NCBI GenBank assembly: GCA_013289665.1
Contig: JABCZN010000005.1
Location: 62,001 to 126,000, forward strand
Reading direction: 5' to 3'
DNA length: 64,000 nt
DNA from: Acidobacteriota bacterium
GTDB lineage: Bacteria > Acidobacteriota > Terriglobia > Acidiferrales > UBA7541
Positions 10,651 through 20,486 of this stretch are shown in pieces. Every line of letters begins with the position of its first letter. The stretch's first letter is position 1. Position numbers and translations under genes: made by a program. Under the pieces are notes generated by a model. The model made no database searches. It had not been told where the DNA came from and saw only the letters and a program-made list of their open reading frames with translations.

Positions 10651-12329
10651 TGCGCACCCCCCGCCTTGACTTCCGCCATTCGCGTGGGCTTGGTGCCGCT
10701 GAACTCAAAGGTGTACCCCATCGCCTGAATCGAACCCTTGATGGAAGTCCCCTCGAATGTGCCGGTGAAAACAACATCGCTCGAGCTGCCCTCGAGCGAG
10801 ATGTTGATCGCGAAGCTGAATTTGTCGCCGCTGAGCCACCCGCTAAACACGCTGCCGGTGCCGTGATCGCTGGTGACGCTGCCAGTCAAGGTGCCGTCTG
10901 GCAGCATGGCGAGATCGGCCGTGGCTTCTTCCTGGCCTTGCGGGGTCGTGAAAGTCAATTTCCACTTGCCGGTCAGGTCGCCCTTGGGCGGCTCGCTGGG
11001 CCGCAGGGTTTCCCGCACTTCGTACTTGCGGCCGTCGACGAAAACCATTTTGACTTTTGTTTTCTTATCGAAAAGATCGCCATCGGTAACGATGAGATTG
11101 GCGATCTTCCCGTTCTCGATCGAGCCGAGGGTTTCCGCCGCTCCGAATATCTCGGCCGGCGCAAGCGTCAGCGCACGCAGCGCCGCTTCGGGACTGAGGC
11201 CCGCATCAATCGACCTTTTCACCGCAGACAGAATGTCCTTCGGAGTGGTGATGCCGCCCGAATAAAACGCGAATTTCACGCCGGCCTTGCCGAGCGCGGC
11301 CGGGGAAGAGGGGGCGCGGTCGCGGAAACGAAGCGCGCGGAGCGAAGGCGTCGCCTCCGGGTCGCCGTCCTTTACCGCTTCCGGCCATTTGAGATCCACC
11401 AGCACCGGCAATTTCTTGGCGGCAATTTCGGGCGCGACTTCGTAGCCCATTTGTGCGCCGTAGAGGACCGCATTCAATTTCCATTCGTCAATCAGCCTGA
11501 GCGCCCGGCGAATTTGCAGCGAAGTGTTTCCGGGAATCAGCACGACCGCGTGTTTTCCCAGCGCCGCCGTGAGCGCTCGGTCGCTGCGGTCGTACTTCGG
11601 CCGCTCCATACCGCGCGGATTTTTCTCGTAGATGGCGTCTGCTTGCGTGTCCCAGTTCGTGTCCAGCCACACCTGGCGCAGATAGGCGATCCCGCCCATC
11701 ACCGAGCCGGGAAAATTGCGGAATCCCCCAGGGGCTTCGAATGAAACCGGCACAGCCACCGGCGCTTTGACCACCAAATCGCCGGCGCGCTCGCCGCCCA
11801 AGTCCAAGACGGCGGCCTGGCCGGGAAACATGCCGCCTTTGGGCGCGGCGATCACCGTGGTAAATCCGGCCGACCGCCAGGTTTCCACACGCGGGTCGCC
11901 GGGATTCACTTCGTCCGCGGCGCTGCGCCACGGCGTGGTTGCGGGACGATCTTCGGGCCCGCGCGAAACGATTTGCTGCGGCCGGGGGGCTCCGTCTCCT
12001 GTGGGAGCGGAGGGAGTCGCGGGAGCAAGGCCAACATCGGTGAAGCCGTCGATCAGCCCGGGATAGACGATGAGTCCTTTGCCATCAATCACCCACGCAT
12101 CCGGTGGGATGGTTACGTTGGTTCCGACCGCAGTGATGATCCCGCGCGAAACGACGACGGTTGCGTTTTCGACCGGCGTCGAGGACACCGGCACGACCTT
12201 CGCACCGCGGATTGCGAATGTGCGCGGCTCGCCTCCCTGCCCCTGTGCGGCAGGGGTCGCCAACAACCCAAGCCAAACTCCAAGAAGCAGAAATGCCCAC
12301 GGGCGCAGTTGAACGCTCCTCCAACTCAT
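10647..12329 (-). CDS. Amidohydrolase-superfamily protein lacking HxH, with C-terminal beta domain
   Basis: First gene of the amidohydrolase operon. The signal peptide is followed by the usual N-terminal beta-sandwich (FAIRGAKVVPVSSTPVENAT). The segment after strand one reads YPGLIDGFTDVGL instead of the expected GLIDxHxH, so it lacks the metal-binding histidine pair. A SIENGKIANLIVTDGDLF segment closes the amidohydrolase part. About 110 extra C-terminal residues (beginning TGKWKLTFTTPQG) form a beta-rich domain of the kind that often follows secreted amidohydrolases in this phylum. The third gene of the operon shows the same loss. Function unknown. Confidence 0.83.
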   Translation of the reverse strand: MSWRSVQLRPWAFLLLGVWLGLLATPAAQGQGGEPRTFAIRGAKVVPVSSTPVENATVVVSRGIITAVGTNVTIPPDAWVIDGKGLIVYPGLIDGFTDVGLAPATPSAPTGDGAPRPQQIVSRGPEDRPATTPWRSAADEVNPGDPRVETWRSAGFTTVIAAPKGGMFPGQAAVLDLGGERAGDLVVKAPVAVPVSFEAPGGFRNFPGSVMGGIAYLRQVWLDTNWDTQADAIYEKNPRGMERPKYDRSDRALTAALGKHAVVLIPGNTSLQIRRALRLIDEWKLNAVLYGAQMGYEVAPEIAAKKLPVLVDLKWPEAVKDGDPEATPSLRALRFRDRAPSSPAALGKAGVKFAFYSGGITTPKDILSAVKRSIDAGLSPEAALRALTLAPAEIFGAAETLGSIENGKIANLIVTDGDLFDKKTKVKMVFVDGRKYEVRETLRPSEPPKGDLTGKWKLTFTTPQGQEEATADLAMLPDGTLTGSVTSDHGTGSVFSGWLSGDKFSFAINISLEGSSSDVVFTGTFEGTSIKGSIQAMGYTFEFSGTKPTRMAEVKAGGAQ

Positions 12330-12567
12330 CTCTGGCTCCTCGTCTTGCTGGCGTTATTGCTTTCTGAAGTCCCCGCGGGAATTGCATCCCTCGCAGAATA
12401 TTGAGGCTAGTGGCAACGTCAGAGAACGTCAAGAGCCGGCGCGAATAAAAAGAGCTACCGGAACTGCGCTTTTTCCTTTCTTGAGGAGTGCCTGGTTTCG
12501 GGCTTACGGTTTGTTTTTGCCCGAGAGTTTCACAGGGGCTGAAGGATCGAGCCGGCGTATGGAAAAC

Positions 12568-12588
12568 TCTCCCGCCTAAAGGGGTGAG
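12568..12588. repeat. Short hairpin-like repeat, copy 1
   Basis: The sequence includes CCTAAAGGGGTGAGCTACAG and resembles a second copy at 56958-56978. Both carry a CTC-CC...GGGTGAG arrangement, imperfect here and perfect in copy 2. It may be a small dispersed repeat family of this genome (inference from two copies). Confidence 0.35.
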
Positions 12589-12600
12589 CTACAGGAGCTG

Positions 12601-12621
12601 GGCCCCGACCCGGTCGGGGCC
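12601..12621. terminator. GC-rich hairpin downstream of the AsmA-like gene
   Basis: Nine-bp perfect stem (GGCCCCGAC / GTCGGGGCC) with a CCG loop, about 50 bp past the stop of the leftward AsmA-like gene. There is no T-tract on either side, so intrinsic termination is uncertain. Confidence 0.4.
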
Positions 12622-12670
12622 GCTACGCGGCAGCGATTGGTTTGATGCAAGCGTGGTTTGGGATAACGAT

Positions 12671-14413
12671 CTAGGGTTTTTTCTTGCCGAAGAGACCGCC
12701 GAGCTGGTTGATGGTGTCCCCGGCGGTGCCTTTGCTGCCGCCGGCGAGGGCGCCGGCGGCGCTGGTCAGGCCGCCGGCTCCTCCGCTACCCGCGCAGGAA
12801 AATTCGGACTTGAGCAGGCTGGCGGCCGCGCCGCCGATGTCGGGCACAAATTGCGGGCTCGAGGTCGTCCCGTGAATCTGCAACGGCACCTTGATGCCGC
12901 CGTTTTTGCAGGCCGCGGCGCCGCCGCCGAGCATTTTGCCGACGGTGCCACCCATGCCTCCGGCCATGGAACCCGCCGCAGCCGTAGCGACGGTATTGTT
13001 CACCGTGGCGACGAGTTTGAAGTCCAGATTGTTCTTTGCGTCCACGGTGCCGTTGCCAACCATGGAGCCCAGGGCGGGAACCACGGCGTCCAGATTGTCC
13101 GCGCGGAGTCCGGTGGTGGCCATGTGCAAGTTCGTGGTGAACTTTTCAATGATCAGGTCACTGCCCGACTTGATTCCCGCAAGCGTGCCGATGCCGGACA
13201 ATTTCTTGCCCAAGTCGAAGCCCGCCAGTTTTCCGTTGAACAAACCGATCGTGCCGTCGGTTACCAGCTTGTCGGTCGGGCCTGAGACGTGGAGGTTGGT
13301 GTTCATGGTGCCCGCGCTCAGCCGGGACTTGTCCGGCAAGTTGATGCCGAGAGCGGGAAGGAAGGATTCGAGGTCGGTTGCGGGAAGGCCTTCGCCGGTG
13401 ATCTTCACATCCATAGTGAAGGCATCGCCTTCGGATTTATAGGTGCCGCTCAAGTTGGACTTGGCATTCCCGATACTGAGCGTCGAAGGGTGCAAGATGC
13501 CGGTGCCCTTCACGAGATCGTACTTGGTATCGAAATTTATGACCGCCGGGACGCCCGCCGCGCTTCCTCCCGCGACGAGCACAGCCTTCGAGAGCTTCAA
13601 TTGGCCTTTGGTGGCCATCTCGCCCTTTTCGCTGACCAGGTTCGCGTCCATGTCCGCTACGCCGCCAAGCCCCAGCGATGGATCCAGAAAGCCGGTGCTC
13701 GAGAGATTCAGTCCGCTGATTGTAAGCTTCACGTTCTGTGGCGTGAGCGCGGCGTCTTCGGCATCCACGGGGCCGATTTTGCCGTCAATCTTCATGCTGC
13801 CGCCGCCCGGCAACTCCATGGAAAACAGGACCGGGAAATTGTTCTTCATCGCCACGTCGCTGGCGGTCAGGTTCACTTTGGTGTAGACGGTGCGCTTGCG
13901 CGAATTCGTGTTGCCCAGTGTGATTTGGCCGTCTTCCAGGCGCAATTTGCCGATGGAAAGCGACTCGGCCGAATTGCCGGCGGGGGCGGCTTTGGGAGCG
14001 GCCTTGCTGGGAGCTCCGCCAATGGAGGAAAAATTCCAGCGGCCGCCGGGATCCTTGAGCATGGTCACCTGCGGATTGACGACGGTGATTTCGGTGACAT
14101 TCAATTGCTGGGAGAAAATCAGCGGGATCAACTCCACGCCAACTTTCACAGTCTTGGCGGTGAGAAACGGGGCGGCATTAAACTTGGGGTCGTCGCTGAC
14201 GGAGACGTCATCGATTCCAACCGACCCGGTGATGAGCGACAAGCTTAAATTGCCAAGCTGCACCTTGCGGCCCAGCGCATCGGACGCCTTGGACTCGATG
14301 GTGGGCTTGAACTTGTTGATCGGGATCAGGAACGGCACGACGAGCAAAATCACGAGTATCGCCACAACGGCGATACCAATCCATTTTAGCTTGCTGTTCA
14401 TGGAAACCTCCAA
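12671..14413 (-). CDS. AsmA-family protein
   Basis: The protein has 580 residues. An N-terminal membrane anchor (IGIAVVAILVILLVVPFLIP) is followed by the long repetitive beta structure typical of the AsmA/YhdP/TamB-like family of proteins spanning from inner membrane to periplasm, with recurring strands such as IGKLRLEDGQITLGN and FTTNLHMATTGLRADN. The C-terminus is Gly/Ala-rich (AAGSMAGGMGGTVG) and contains two cysteines (residues near AACKNGG and EFSCAGS) that could pair. AsmA-like proteins are linked to outer-membrane lipid transport or assembly. That role here is inferred from the family. It stands alone. Confidence 0.85.
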   Translation of the reverse strand: MEVSMNSKLKWIGIAVVAILVILLVVPFLIPINKFKPTIESKASDALGRKVQLGNLSLSLITGSVGIDDVSVSDDPKFNAAPFLTAKTVKVGVELIPLIFSQQLNVTEITVVNPQVTMLKDPGGRWNFSSIGGAPSKAAPKAAPAGNSAESLSIGKLRLEDGQITLGNTNSRKRTVYTKVNLTASDVAMKNNFPVLFSMELPGGGSMKIDGKIGPVDAEDAALTPQNVKLTISGLNLSSTGFLDPSLGLGGVADMDANLVSEKGEMATKGQLKLSKAVLVAGGSAAGVPAVINFDTKYDLVKGTGILHPSTLSIGNAKSNLSGTYKSEGDAFTMDVKITGEGLPATDLESFLPALGINLPDKSRLSAGTMNTNLHVSGPTDKLVTDGTIGLFNGKLAGFDLGKKLSGIGTLAGIKSGSDLIIEKFTTNLHMATTGLRADNLDAVVPALGSMVGNGTVDAKNNLDFKLVATVNNTVATAAAGSMAGGMGGTVGKMLGGGAAACKNGGIKVPLQIHGTTSSPQFVPDIGGAAASLLKSEFSCAGSGGAGGLTSAAGALAGGSKGTAGDTINQLGGLFGKKKP

Positions 14414-15296
14414 AGGGAGCCTGGAAGGGCGTAGGCGGGCGCCGAAATTGAATGCTGGGGGGATAATATCACAGAGCGCGGGTGATAACGGGGATTCGGA
14501 CAGGGCGCGAAGAAGTCGCCGCGCCCTCTCCTATTACAATGTGCTCGATGGGGCTGTAGCTCTCTTCATTTTTTTGACCTTCTCCATACCCATCATCGGT
14601 GCTGATTTGGGCTAATCCGGGCACGGTTTCAAACGTGACTTGGAACGAAATGTGAGCGGGCTGCTGGTCGCTTCAACTGTCTGCCTGTGCATTGGCAATT
14701 GCCCACAGGCCCGGGGGGCAGGAACGCAACGTTTGCCCTCAATCGCGTTTTCCATTTCCGTCGCGCTGGAATGAGGGCATGGCCTGCAATATGGCGCAAT
14801 CCTACTAAGTCCTCTGGCCAGGAGCGGAACAACAGGTCTGATGCCCTAAAACGTGGTGAAGATTTCTTGCGCCGATGATCGAAACGATGCTTCACAAGAA
14901 TCCTGACGCACCGGACAAAAAGGATCCAGCTTACGCGCTGATCAAGATTCAGAGCGCTTATCTCGCGCAGAACGTCCTCGGGTGACCTTTTCCGTTTATC
15001 GGCGCGCGCTACGCCCTTTCGCATGATAATATATGCGATAATAACAAGTAGTGATAATACTTTCCGCCTCGAGCGACCGCGATTTTTCCGATTTTTGTTC
15101 CATCTTTGCTACTTTTTCGCTTGACAGCAAGCACCGGGGAGGGTAAAAGTCCAGAGCTAAATGGCCGAGGCATTCCCCCGCGATGCCTGCAAGTCGGTTC
15201 AAAGGAAAGATTGCTCCATTACTCAGAGGACCCCCGTAGTTCTTAGAACGCGACCAGCCATTTCAGACAATTTTCGACAAGACAGGAGATCCAGCC
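14414..15296. other. 883-bp intergenic region without convincing genes
   Basis: Short open frames occur on both strands, but none shows recognisable domains or ribosome sites. An AT-rich patch at 15020-15060 contains an inverted repeat CGCAT-N8-ATGCG (15020-15037) and repeated GATAATA motifs. It may hold the promoter or operator of the secreted protein starting at 15297. Confidence 0.4.
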
Positions 15297-16283
15297 ATGC
15301 ATATCCGGATCCTGGCACTTTTTGTATTGACGTTACTGTTGTTCGTTGCTCCAAGTTGGGCGCAACAAAACTGTGGTGGGGAGGAACAGATTTCCTGCTC
15401 AATTTCACAGAACTTCAGCCCGGGAGTCACGACCGGCATCTATGATTTTACCCAAGTAAGTGACGGTTATCTCATAGTTCAATTCGATACAGTGCTGACA
15501 AACTTCACTCTCACCGTGACGCTTGACTTTACGACCAATACTGTCCTTGGGCCCGAGCTCGATCCAACCGAATTTCCAGCGGGCACGGTGTGCGTCCAGT
15601 ATCCCAGTCAGGGCGCCAATAATTGCGTTCAATACGATCTATCTGGATCTCCGGCTTTACCTGTCAAAAACGTAGACTACAAGGGGTTAATTAACCTTAC
15701 GCTAAGCTACTTTACTGCGGGCGGCTTCGTGGTCCAAACCCCGGCGTTCGCCCACGCGCCGGGCGACACCACCCCTCCCGCTTTCACGGTGAACATCTTG
15801 GACGCGTATTCTGACGACACCATTTGTCCACTTTGCGAAGATCCAACCATGCACGGCAAGATTCCGACGCCTTCAAGTTTAATTGCCCTCAACGAGCGTT
15901 TGGCCAACAACGGCAACGACTTATTCTGCAGCCTGACGCTGACCACGACCAATGTCGCATCCGGCCAGAAGCCCCAGGTCGAAGTTACGCTCGCCGAAGC
16001 CACCGGCGCGTGCGGTGGAGCGGGCTTGCGTGACAAGACGGCGAGTATTTCGGTGTCAGCGCAGGATAGTAACGGGAACTTTGCCGGTTTTCCTGCGCTC
16101 AAGAACGTTGAAGCGAACAAATTCCACTGGGATGCCAAAAGCGGGCTCAACGAGTACGACATCAGCACGGACGGGTTAGCGGATGGAACGTATACAGTTA
16201 CGGTATTTTCCAATCAGATTCCGCCGCAAAGTGGTCTATTCTGCATGTCCAGTGGCAATGCGACCATAGGTGCCTGCCCCTAG
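15297..16283 (+). CDS. Secreted protein of unknown function
   Basis: The protein has 328 residues and a strong signal peptide (ILALFVLTLLLFVAPSWAQ). AGGAGA lies 7 nt before the ATG. The mature part is beta-rich and acidic with about ten cysteines, including pairs (CPLCED, NCGGEEQISC), which suggests disulfides after export. The C-terminal part (DISTDGLADGTYTVTVFSN) resembles an Ig-like or PxKF-like terminal domain, where a conserved strand often ends with cysteines. Partner unknown. It converges on the kinase-TPR gene and is separated from it by a long hairpin. Confidence 0.75.
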   Translation: MHIRILALFVLTLLLFVAPSWAQQNCGGEEQISCSISQNFSPGVTTGIYDFTQVSDGYLIVQFDTVLTNFTLTVTLDFTTNTVLGPELDPTEFPAGTVCVQYPSQGANNCVQYDLSGSPALPVKNVDYKGLINLTLSYFTAGGFVVQTPAFAHAPGDTTPPAFTVNILDAYSDDTICPLCEDPTMHGKIPTPSSLIALNERLANNGNDLFCSLTLTTTNVASGQKPQVEVTLAEATGACGGAGLRDKTASISVSAQDSNGNFAGFPALKNVEANKFHWDAKSGLNEYDISTDGLADGTYTVTVFSNQIPPQSGLFCMSSGNATIGACP

Positions 16284-16311
16284 GCCCCAGGGCGGACAGA
16301 AAGTTGGGTAA

Positions 16312-16339
16312 CGAGCCAGGCCGAAGACGGCTTGGCTCG
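16312..16339. terminator. Long hairpin between convergent genes
   Basis: The stem is CGAGCCAGGCCG / CGGCTTGGCTCG with an AAGA loop: 12 pairs with a single G-T wobble. It sits between two convergent stops (16283 and 16358). There is no T-run, so it may act as a transcription end signal or mRNA stabiliser for either gene. Confidence 0.5.
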
Positions 16340-16357
16340 CAGCCGAATCTCGACATA

Positions 16358-19300
16358 CTAGGGGTTCCCAGTCGATTGCGCGGAGATGGCGCTCAGGTCC
16401 TGACGTTTGAGGATTGCGTCGCTGCCTGATTCCTGGCGAATCGACTCGAGGATGCGTTTGGCTGCGGCGAAGTGTGGCGGCGCATCCGTAGTGCTTCCGG
16501 AAAGCTCGAGGGTACGAGCAAGCAGATACTGGCTCCGGGCCTGCAATACCTGCAGGCCCAGCTTTTCGCTGGTAGATTGCGCCGTCTGCAATTCCTTTTT
16601 CGCCGCCGGATATTGCCGCGTGTTGAGAAGCGCCTCGGCCAGCGCTAGTGTTGCTTCCGTGGAGATATTTTTCAACCCGATGGCCTCGGCCTCGGTGACC
16701 ACAGCCTTCAGCGGAGCCACTGCTGCCTGGTAGCGCTTTTCTTCCACGAGGCACTTTGCAGCATTGTATTTCGAAAGTAGTACAACATCCTTCTCAACAT
16801 CACCCGAACTTGCCGCAACTGCCTGCGCGAACAAATCTGAAGCGGACTTACGGTCACCGCGATAGTAGAAAGAGTCGCCCTGAAAGTTCAGAATCTGCGC
16901 GACCAACGTCTTGTTCTGCAATTCCTTGGCAAGGCTCATGGCCTCGGTCAAGTTTTTTTGTGCTTCATCGTAGCGTCCGACTTCGCTGAGGGAGTTACCG
17001 TAGCCGCTTAAAATCTCACCCATCCAGAAGCTACGATCGTTCAGTTCGCGGAAAGCCTTGAGTGCCTCTTCCTTTGATTTAAGAGCCGCTCCGTAACGTC
17101 CCTGATACTCAAATATCGTGCCGATGCTATAGGACTGAATCGCGGCACCGCTCTTGTCGGATGAACTGCGGAAAAGGTCGAGAGCTTTCATGTGGTAATC
17201 CAGGCTTTGGCCGTAATCGCCCGCCTTGAGCGAGGCTTCGCCAAGATTGTGCAGGGTTTCCCCGACTTCGCTGGGAATGTTGGCCTTCTTGCGGAGTTCC
17301 AGTGCGCGTTCATAGTAAGTGAGAGCATCGCTGGGCTGGCCCTTCGATAGATAAATATCGCCAATATTATTCAAGCAGACCGCCTGATAACTCTCGTTGC
17401 CCAAATCGCGCTGAATTTGCAGCGCTTCCTTATATGCGTTCAGCCCATCGTCGTATTTGCCGCGCTCGCTGTACAAGGCTCCGAGGTTAACCAAGGTGGA
17501 GCCAAGGCCCTTCTTGTCGCCGATTTCGCGCTGCAACTTCACAGCTTGCTGATAGCTCTTGTTCGAGTCGTCCGGCTTACCGAGAGTCGCTTGCACACGG
17601 GCGATATTGCCGAGGGTCTGCGCAACACCCGCCTTTTGCCCGAGACTCTGCTTGATGGTCAAGGATTCCTGGAAATTTCGCAGCGCCTCCTGTGGCTTGT
17701 CCAGCTGTTCGTAGGCGTTGCCGATGGCATTCAAAATCGAGGCTTTGCCGTCGGTGTTGTCAAGCTGCACGGCCAGAGTGAGCCCGCGGTTCAGGAAATC
17801 GAGCGAACCCTGGGCGTTGTTGCTGCGAATTTCCACCCGGCCCGCTGCCAGCAACGCATCGACGTGCTTCGGATCGATGGACAGGACCTTGGCGAGTTCG
17901 GTACGCGCTTTGTCGTATGCGCCAGTCGATTCGTAGAGTTCGCCCAGATGAAAACGGACATCGGCATCTTCGGGAGAAACCTTTTCAAGATTTTCGTAGG
18001 ACTCGATCGCTTTGCGGAAGTCGTTGGAGACTTGAGCGTAATTCGCTTGGATTAAATAGCGTTCGGGCGGCGGAAGTTTCTCGCTGAGATCGACCGCTTT
18101 CTGCGAATACTCCTTGGCCTTGTCGTCATTTCTGAGATTGCTGTAGGTTTGGCCTAGCCTAGAAAACGCCAGAGCAAAGTTAGGGTCGGCCTGAACGGAA
18201 GCCTGAAAACGCTTTGCGGCCTCCAGGTGATTTCCCTGACGCTCCAGCTCCATCCCCTCGTTATAGCTGCGCAGAGCAGGCAAGGAACTGGACGATGGCT
18301 GGAAAGACTTGGCCCGCAACTCCGAGAGGACGTCGGAAGAAAGCGACAGATTCTGCTGAATGGATTGGGCGAGTTGCGCAATCGCCGGGAGCAATGCCTT
18401 TTCGTTCGCTGCTTCGGCTTTGATGGGGATGGTACGCTGGTGTTTCAGGTCGCGAAGCGTTGCGTCGATTCGAATGAGTTCACCGAATTTTGCGTATTGC
18501 CCGGAGACTACGGTATCGGCATTGCTGAATTGAGCAATGCGGCCCATGGTGGCAGGATCGATGTCTGTCCCAGGAGAAATCTGCAAATCGGAAAGCACTT
18601 GGTGCAACCGATCGGGCGAAATAGTGCGCAACTGCGCAGACTGGCCGACGTCGGTGCTCAGCATGTCGGCCAAACTGGAACCGAGCCAATCGAGCTTGGC
18701 GTCGCCGGAGCCGTTGCGGAACGGAAGGATGGCCAGAGAAACCTCGGGGCCCGCCGGAGTTTTGCCGGTGGTCGTGGAGGTGAGTTTGCCTTTTAGGGCC
18801 CAACCGACAATGGCGATCGCGGCAGCCAGCGTCCCTGCAGCGACCCACTTCCAAGGAACCGCGCGTGGGGGCAGCGGCGCCGGAATCACCACGGACGCAG
18901 CGATCGGGCGTTTGCCTTCCCAGGCGTCCAGATCGGCGAGAATTTCCTTGGCGCTCTGATAGCGCAATTCAAGATCGCGCTCCAGGCATTTGCTCACAAT
19001 GTCGCTGAGCCCCTTCGGAACGGATGCGTCGATTTCTGCAGCGGGCAGCGCGCGCTCCTGATTGCGCTTCAGCAGACTGGCCATCGCGGTGTCCGCTCGG
19101 TAGGGAATTTTTCCGGTGAGCAATTCGTAGAAGATCAAGCCCACGGTAAACAGGTCGGAGCGCGCATCGAGATGCTTGCCCATAGCTTGCTCCGGCGACA
19201 TGTACTCGATGGTGCCGAGCAGCGCGCCGGATTGGGTCATTCCGTCGGACTCGAGCGAACGGGCCAGACCAAAATCCATCACCAGGATGCGGCCGGTTTT

Positions 19301-19903
19301 TTCCTGCATGATGTTTTGCGGTTTCAAATCGCGGTGGATTACATCGGCGCCGTGCGCGGCTTCCAGTGCAAAGAGTACCTGGCGAATGGTGCCGACGGCC
19401 TGCTCGGGGGAGAGCTTTCCGTTGTCGAGCAGCAGCTTGCGCAGATCGCAGCCTTCGACAAACTCCATGGTGATAAATCTGACGCCGTCGACTTCAGCTA
19501 GATCGTAGATGCGAACGGCGTTGCGGTGAGTCACCCGGCGCGCAGTGAGCAGCTCTTGCTTGAAGCGCCCCAAAATCACCGGATGATCGGCCATCTCTGG
19601 GCGAATCACTTTTAAGGCTACAAGGTGATCGACTTCGAGGTCGCGCGCTTTGTAGACGGCGCCCATGCCACCTTCGCCGAGCAGGCTTAGGATTTCGTAG
19701 CGGCCGCCGAGCACGTCGCCGGGGCGGAGGTGGTCGCGCTTTCGGGCGATCGAGGAATCGCGCGGTCGATCGACTATTGTGGCGTCGTCCGGGAGCGAGA
19801 TATCGCTGCCCGAACTTTCGCCCTTGACGGGGACGCGCAGTCCGGAAGGTCCTCCGATAGTTGCGCCTTCGGGGCTAGCCTTTTTTGGTTTGGCATCGTC
19901 CAT
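16358..19903 (-). CDS. Ser/Thr protein kinase with TolB-like segment and TPR array
   Basis: The protein has 1181 residues. The N-terminal eukaryotic-type kinase (about 68-330) has the glycine loop LGEGGMGAVYKA, VALKVIRPE, catalytic IHRDLKPQN with Asp192, and MDFGLARS. A Pro-rich juxtamembrane stretch and one transmembrane helix (WVAAGTLAAAIAIVGWAL) follow, so the kinase is cytoplasmic and the rest is exported. The external part starts with a TolB/adenylate-cyclase-associated-like segment (VSLAILPFRNGSGDAKLDWLG), then about 15 tetratricopeptide repeats (for example QLDKPQEALRNFQESL). This layout is common in Acidobacteriota. Ligand and substrates are unknown. Confidence 0.92.
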   Translation of the reverse strand: MDDAKPKKASPEGATIGGPSGLRVPVKGESSGSDISLPDDATIVDRPRDSSIARKRDHLRPGDVLGGRYEILSLLGEGGMGAVYKARDLEVDHLVALKVIRPEMADHPVILGRFKQELLTARRVTHRNAVRIYDLAEVDGVRFITMEFVEGCDLRKLLLDNGKLSPEQAVGTIRQVLFALEAAHGADVIHRDLKPQNIMQEKTGRILVMDFGLARSLESDGMTQSGALLGTIEYMSPEQAMGKHLDARSDLFTVGLIFYELLTGKIPYRADTAMASLLKRNQERALPAAEIDASVPKGLSDIVSKCLERDLELRYQSAKEILADLDAWEGKRPIAASVVIPAPLPPRAVPWKWVAAGTLAAAIAIVGWALKGKLTSTTTGKTPAGPEVSLAILPFRNGSGDAKLDWLGSSLADMLSTDVGQSAQLRTISPDRLHQVLSDLQISPGTDIDPATMGRIAQFSNADTVVSGQYAKFGELIRIDATLRDLKHQRTIPIKAEAANEKALLPAIAQLAQSIQQNLSLSSDVLSELRAKSFQPSSSSLPALRSYNEGMELERQGNHLEAAKRFQASVQADPNFALAFSRLGQTYSNLRNDDKAKEYSQKAVDLSEKLPPPERYLIQANYAQVSNDFRKAIESYENLEKVSPEDADVRFHLGELYESTGAYDKARTELAKVLSIDPKHVDALLAAGRVEIRSNNAQGSLDFLNRGLTLAVQLDNTDGKASILNAIGNAYEQLDKPQEALRNFQESLTIKQSLGQKAGVAQTLGNIARVQATLGKPDDSNKSYQQAVKLQREIGDKKGLGSTLVNLGALYSERGKYDDGLNAYKEALQIQRDLGNESYQAVCLNNIGDIYLSKGQPSDALTYYERALELRKKANIPSEVGETLHNLGEASLKAGDYGQSLDYHMKALDLFRSSSDKSGAAIQSYSIGTIFEYQGRYGAALKSKEEALKAFRELNDRSFWMGEILSGYGNSLSEVGRYDEAQKNLTEAMSLAKELQNKTLVAQILNFQGDSFYYRGDRKSASDLFAQAVAASSGDVEKDVVLLSKYNAAKCLVEEKRYQAAVAPLKAVVTEAEAIGLKNISTEATLALAEALLNTRQYPAAKKELQTAQSTSEKLGLQVLQARSQYLLARTLELSGSTTDAPPHFAAAKRILESIRQESGSDAILKRQDLSAISAQSTGNP

Positions 19904-20333
19904 ACGATTACTGCTTTTCTACGTAACACAAAACACGTAGCCCGCGATTGCGAGAAAACAACGGCCTGATTGAGGGAAGTATATACCGACAAGCGCTCCA
20001 GGCGGCGCACTGGTTTCGAATGTGGCCTAGTGTGAAACCTGTTCAGAATTCGCGGCAGCAGCAAGCGGAACGCACACAATCGCGGCGTTTGCCGCCAGGT
20101 CCGCTGCAAGTGCCGCAAGTGGGGACGCCCTGGCACATCGTATCTCCCTGAGTCGTTCAGGCAGTAACGCAGAATGCGTACATCAAGAGCGTAAAGGAAT
20201 CGCAGATCAACGTAATGGACGTAGGCAAACGCGAGACTGGAAAAGGAAACTGGCAACAACCTTGCAACGGCCAGGAACAGGCACAGCAACTGACCGAGCA
20301 TAACTCTCCGTGATAGAATCGCTTACAAACCGT
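19904..20333. other. 430-bp intergenic region
   Basis: No credible gene. A segment around 20085-20130 can form nested hairpins (GCGGC/GCCGC, then GCCAGG/CCTGGC enclosing a short tandem GCAAGTG), but it matches no RNA family recognised by eye. Confidence 0.35.
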
Positions 20334-20410
20334 GGGGCTGTAGCTCAGATGGATAGAGCGTCGGTTTCCTAAACCGTAGGTCGGGAGTTCGAACCTCCCC
20401 AGCCCCACCA
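20334..20410 (+). tRNA. tRNA-Arg (anticodon CCU)
   Basis: Complete 77-nt cloverleaf. The acceptor GGGGCTG pairs with CAGCCCC, the D-stem is GCTC/GAGC, the anticodon loop TTCCTAA gives CCU (reads AGG), the T-arm is GGGAG-TTCGAAC-CTCCC, and the 3' CCA is encoded. No integration scar is visible next to it. Confidence 0.95.
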
Positions 20411-20486
20411 TTGGCAATATTTACCCCCCCAGGCATGGGTGCCAAATGAGTCTCTAGGATACGACCTTGCGAAGCCTTCCCACCTT

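Larger units (their letters stand above)
12330..12670. other. Intergenic region between the amidohydrolase operon and the AsmA-like gene
   Basis: No credible coding region. It contains a short hairpin repeat at 12568-12588 and a strong GC hairpin at 12601-12621. The region upstream of 12329 must hold the operon promoter, but no convincing -35/-10 pair was seen. Confidence 0.5.

Noticed and set aside
9292..10728. 478-codon rightward frame opposite an amidohydrolase
   Set aside because: Antisense shadow of a long GC-rich gene. The amidohydrolase strand has signal peptide, motifs and coupled starts.
14875..14985. 36-codon rightward frame with protein-like ending
   Set aside because: Too short, no ribosome site and no recognisable family.
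14629..15024. 131-codon leftward open frame
   Set aside because: No domain, composition rich in Arg/Ser as expected for a GC-rich chance frame, and no ribosome site.
20085..20130. Possible SRP or other structured RNA upstream of tRNA-Arg(CCU)
   Set aside because: Contains CCAGGTCCG-like text but lacks the conserved SRP tetraloop and asymmetric loop sequence.
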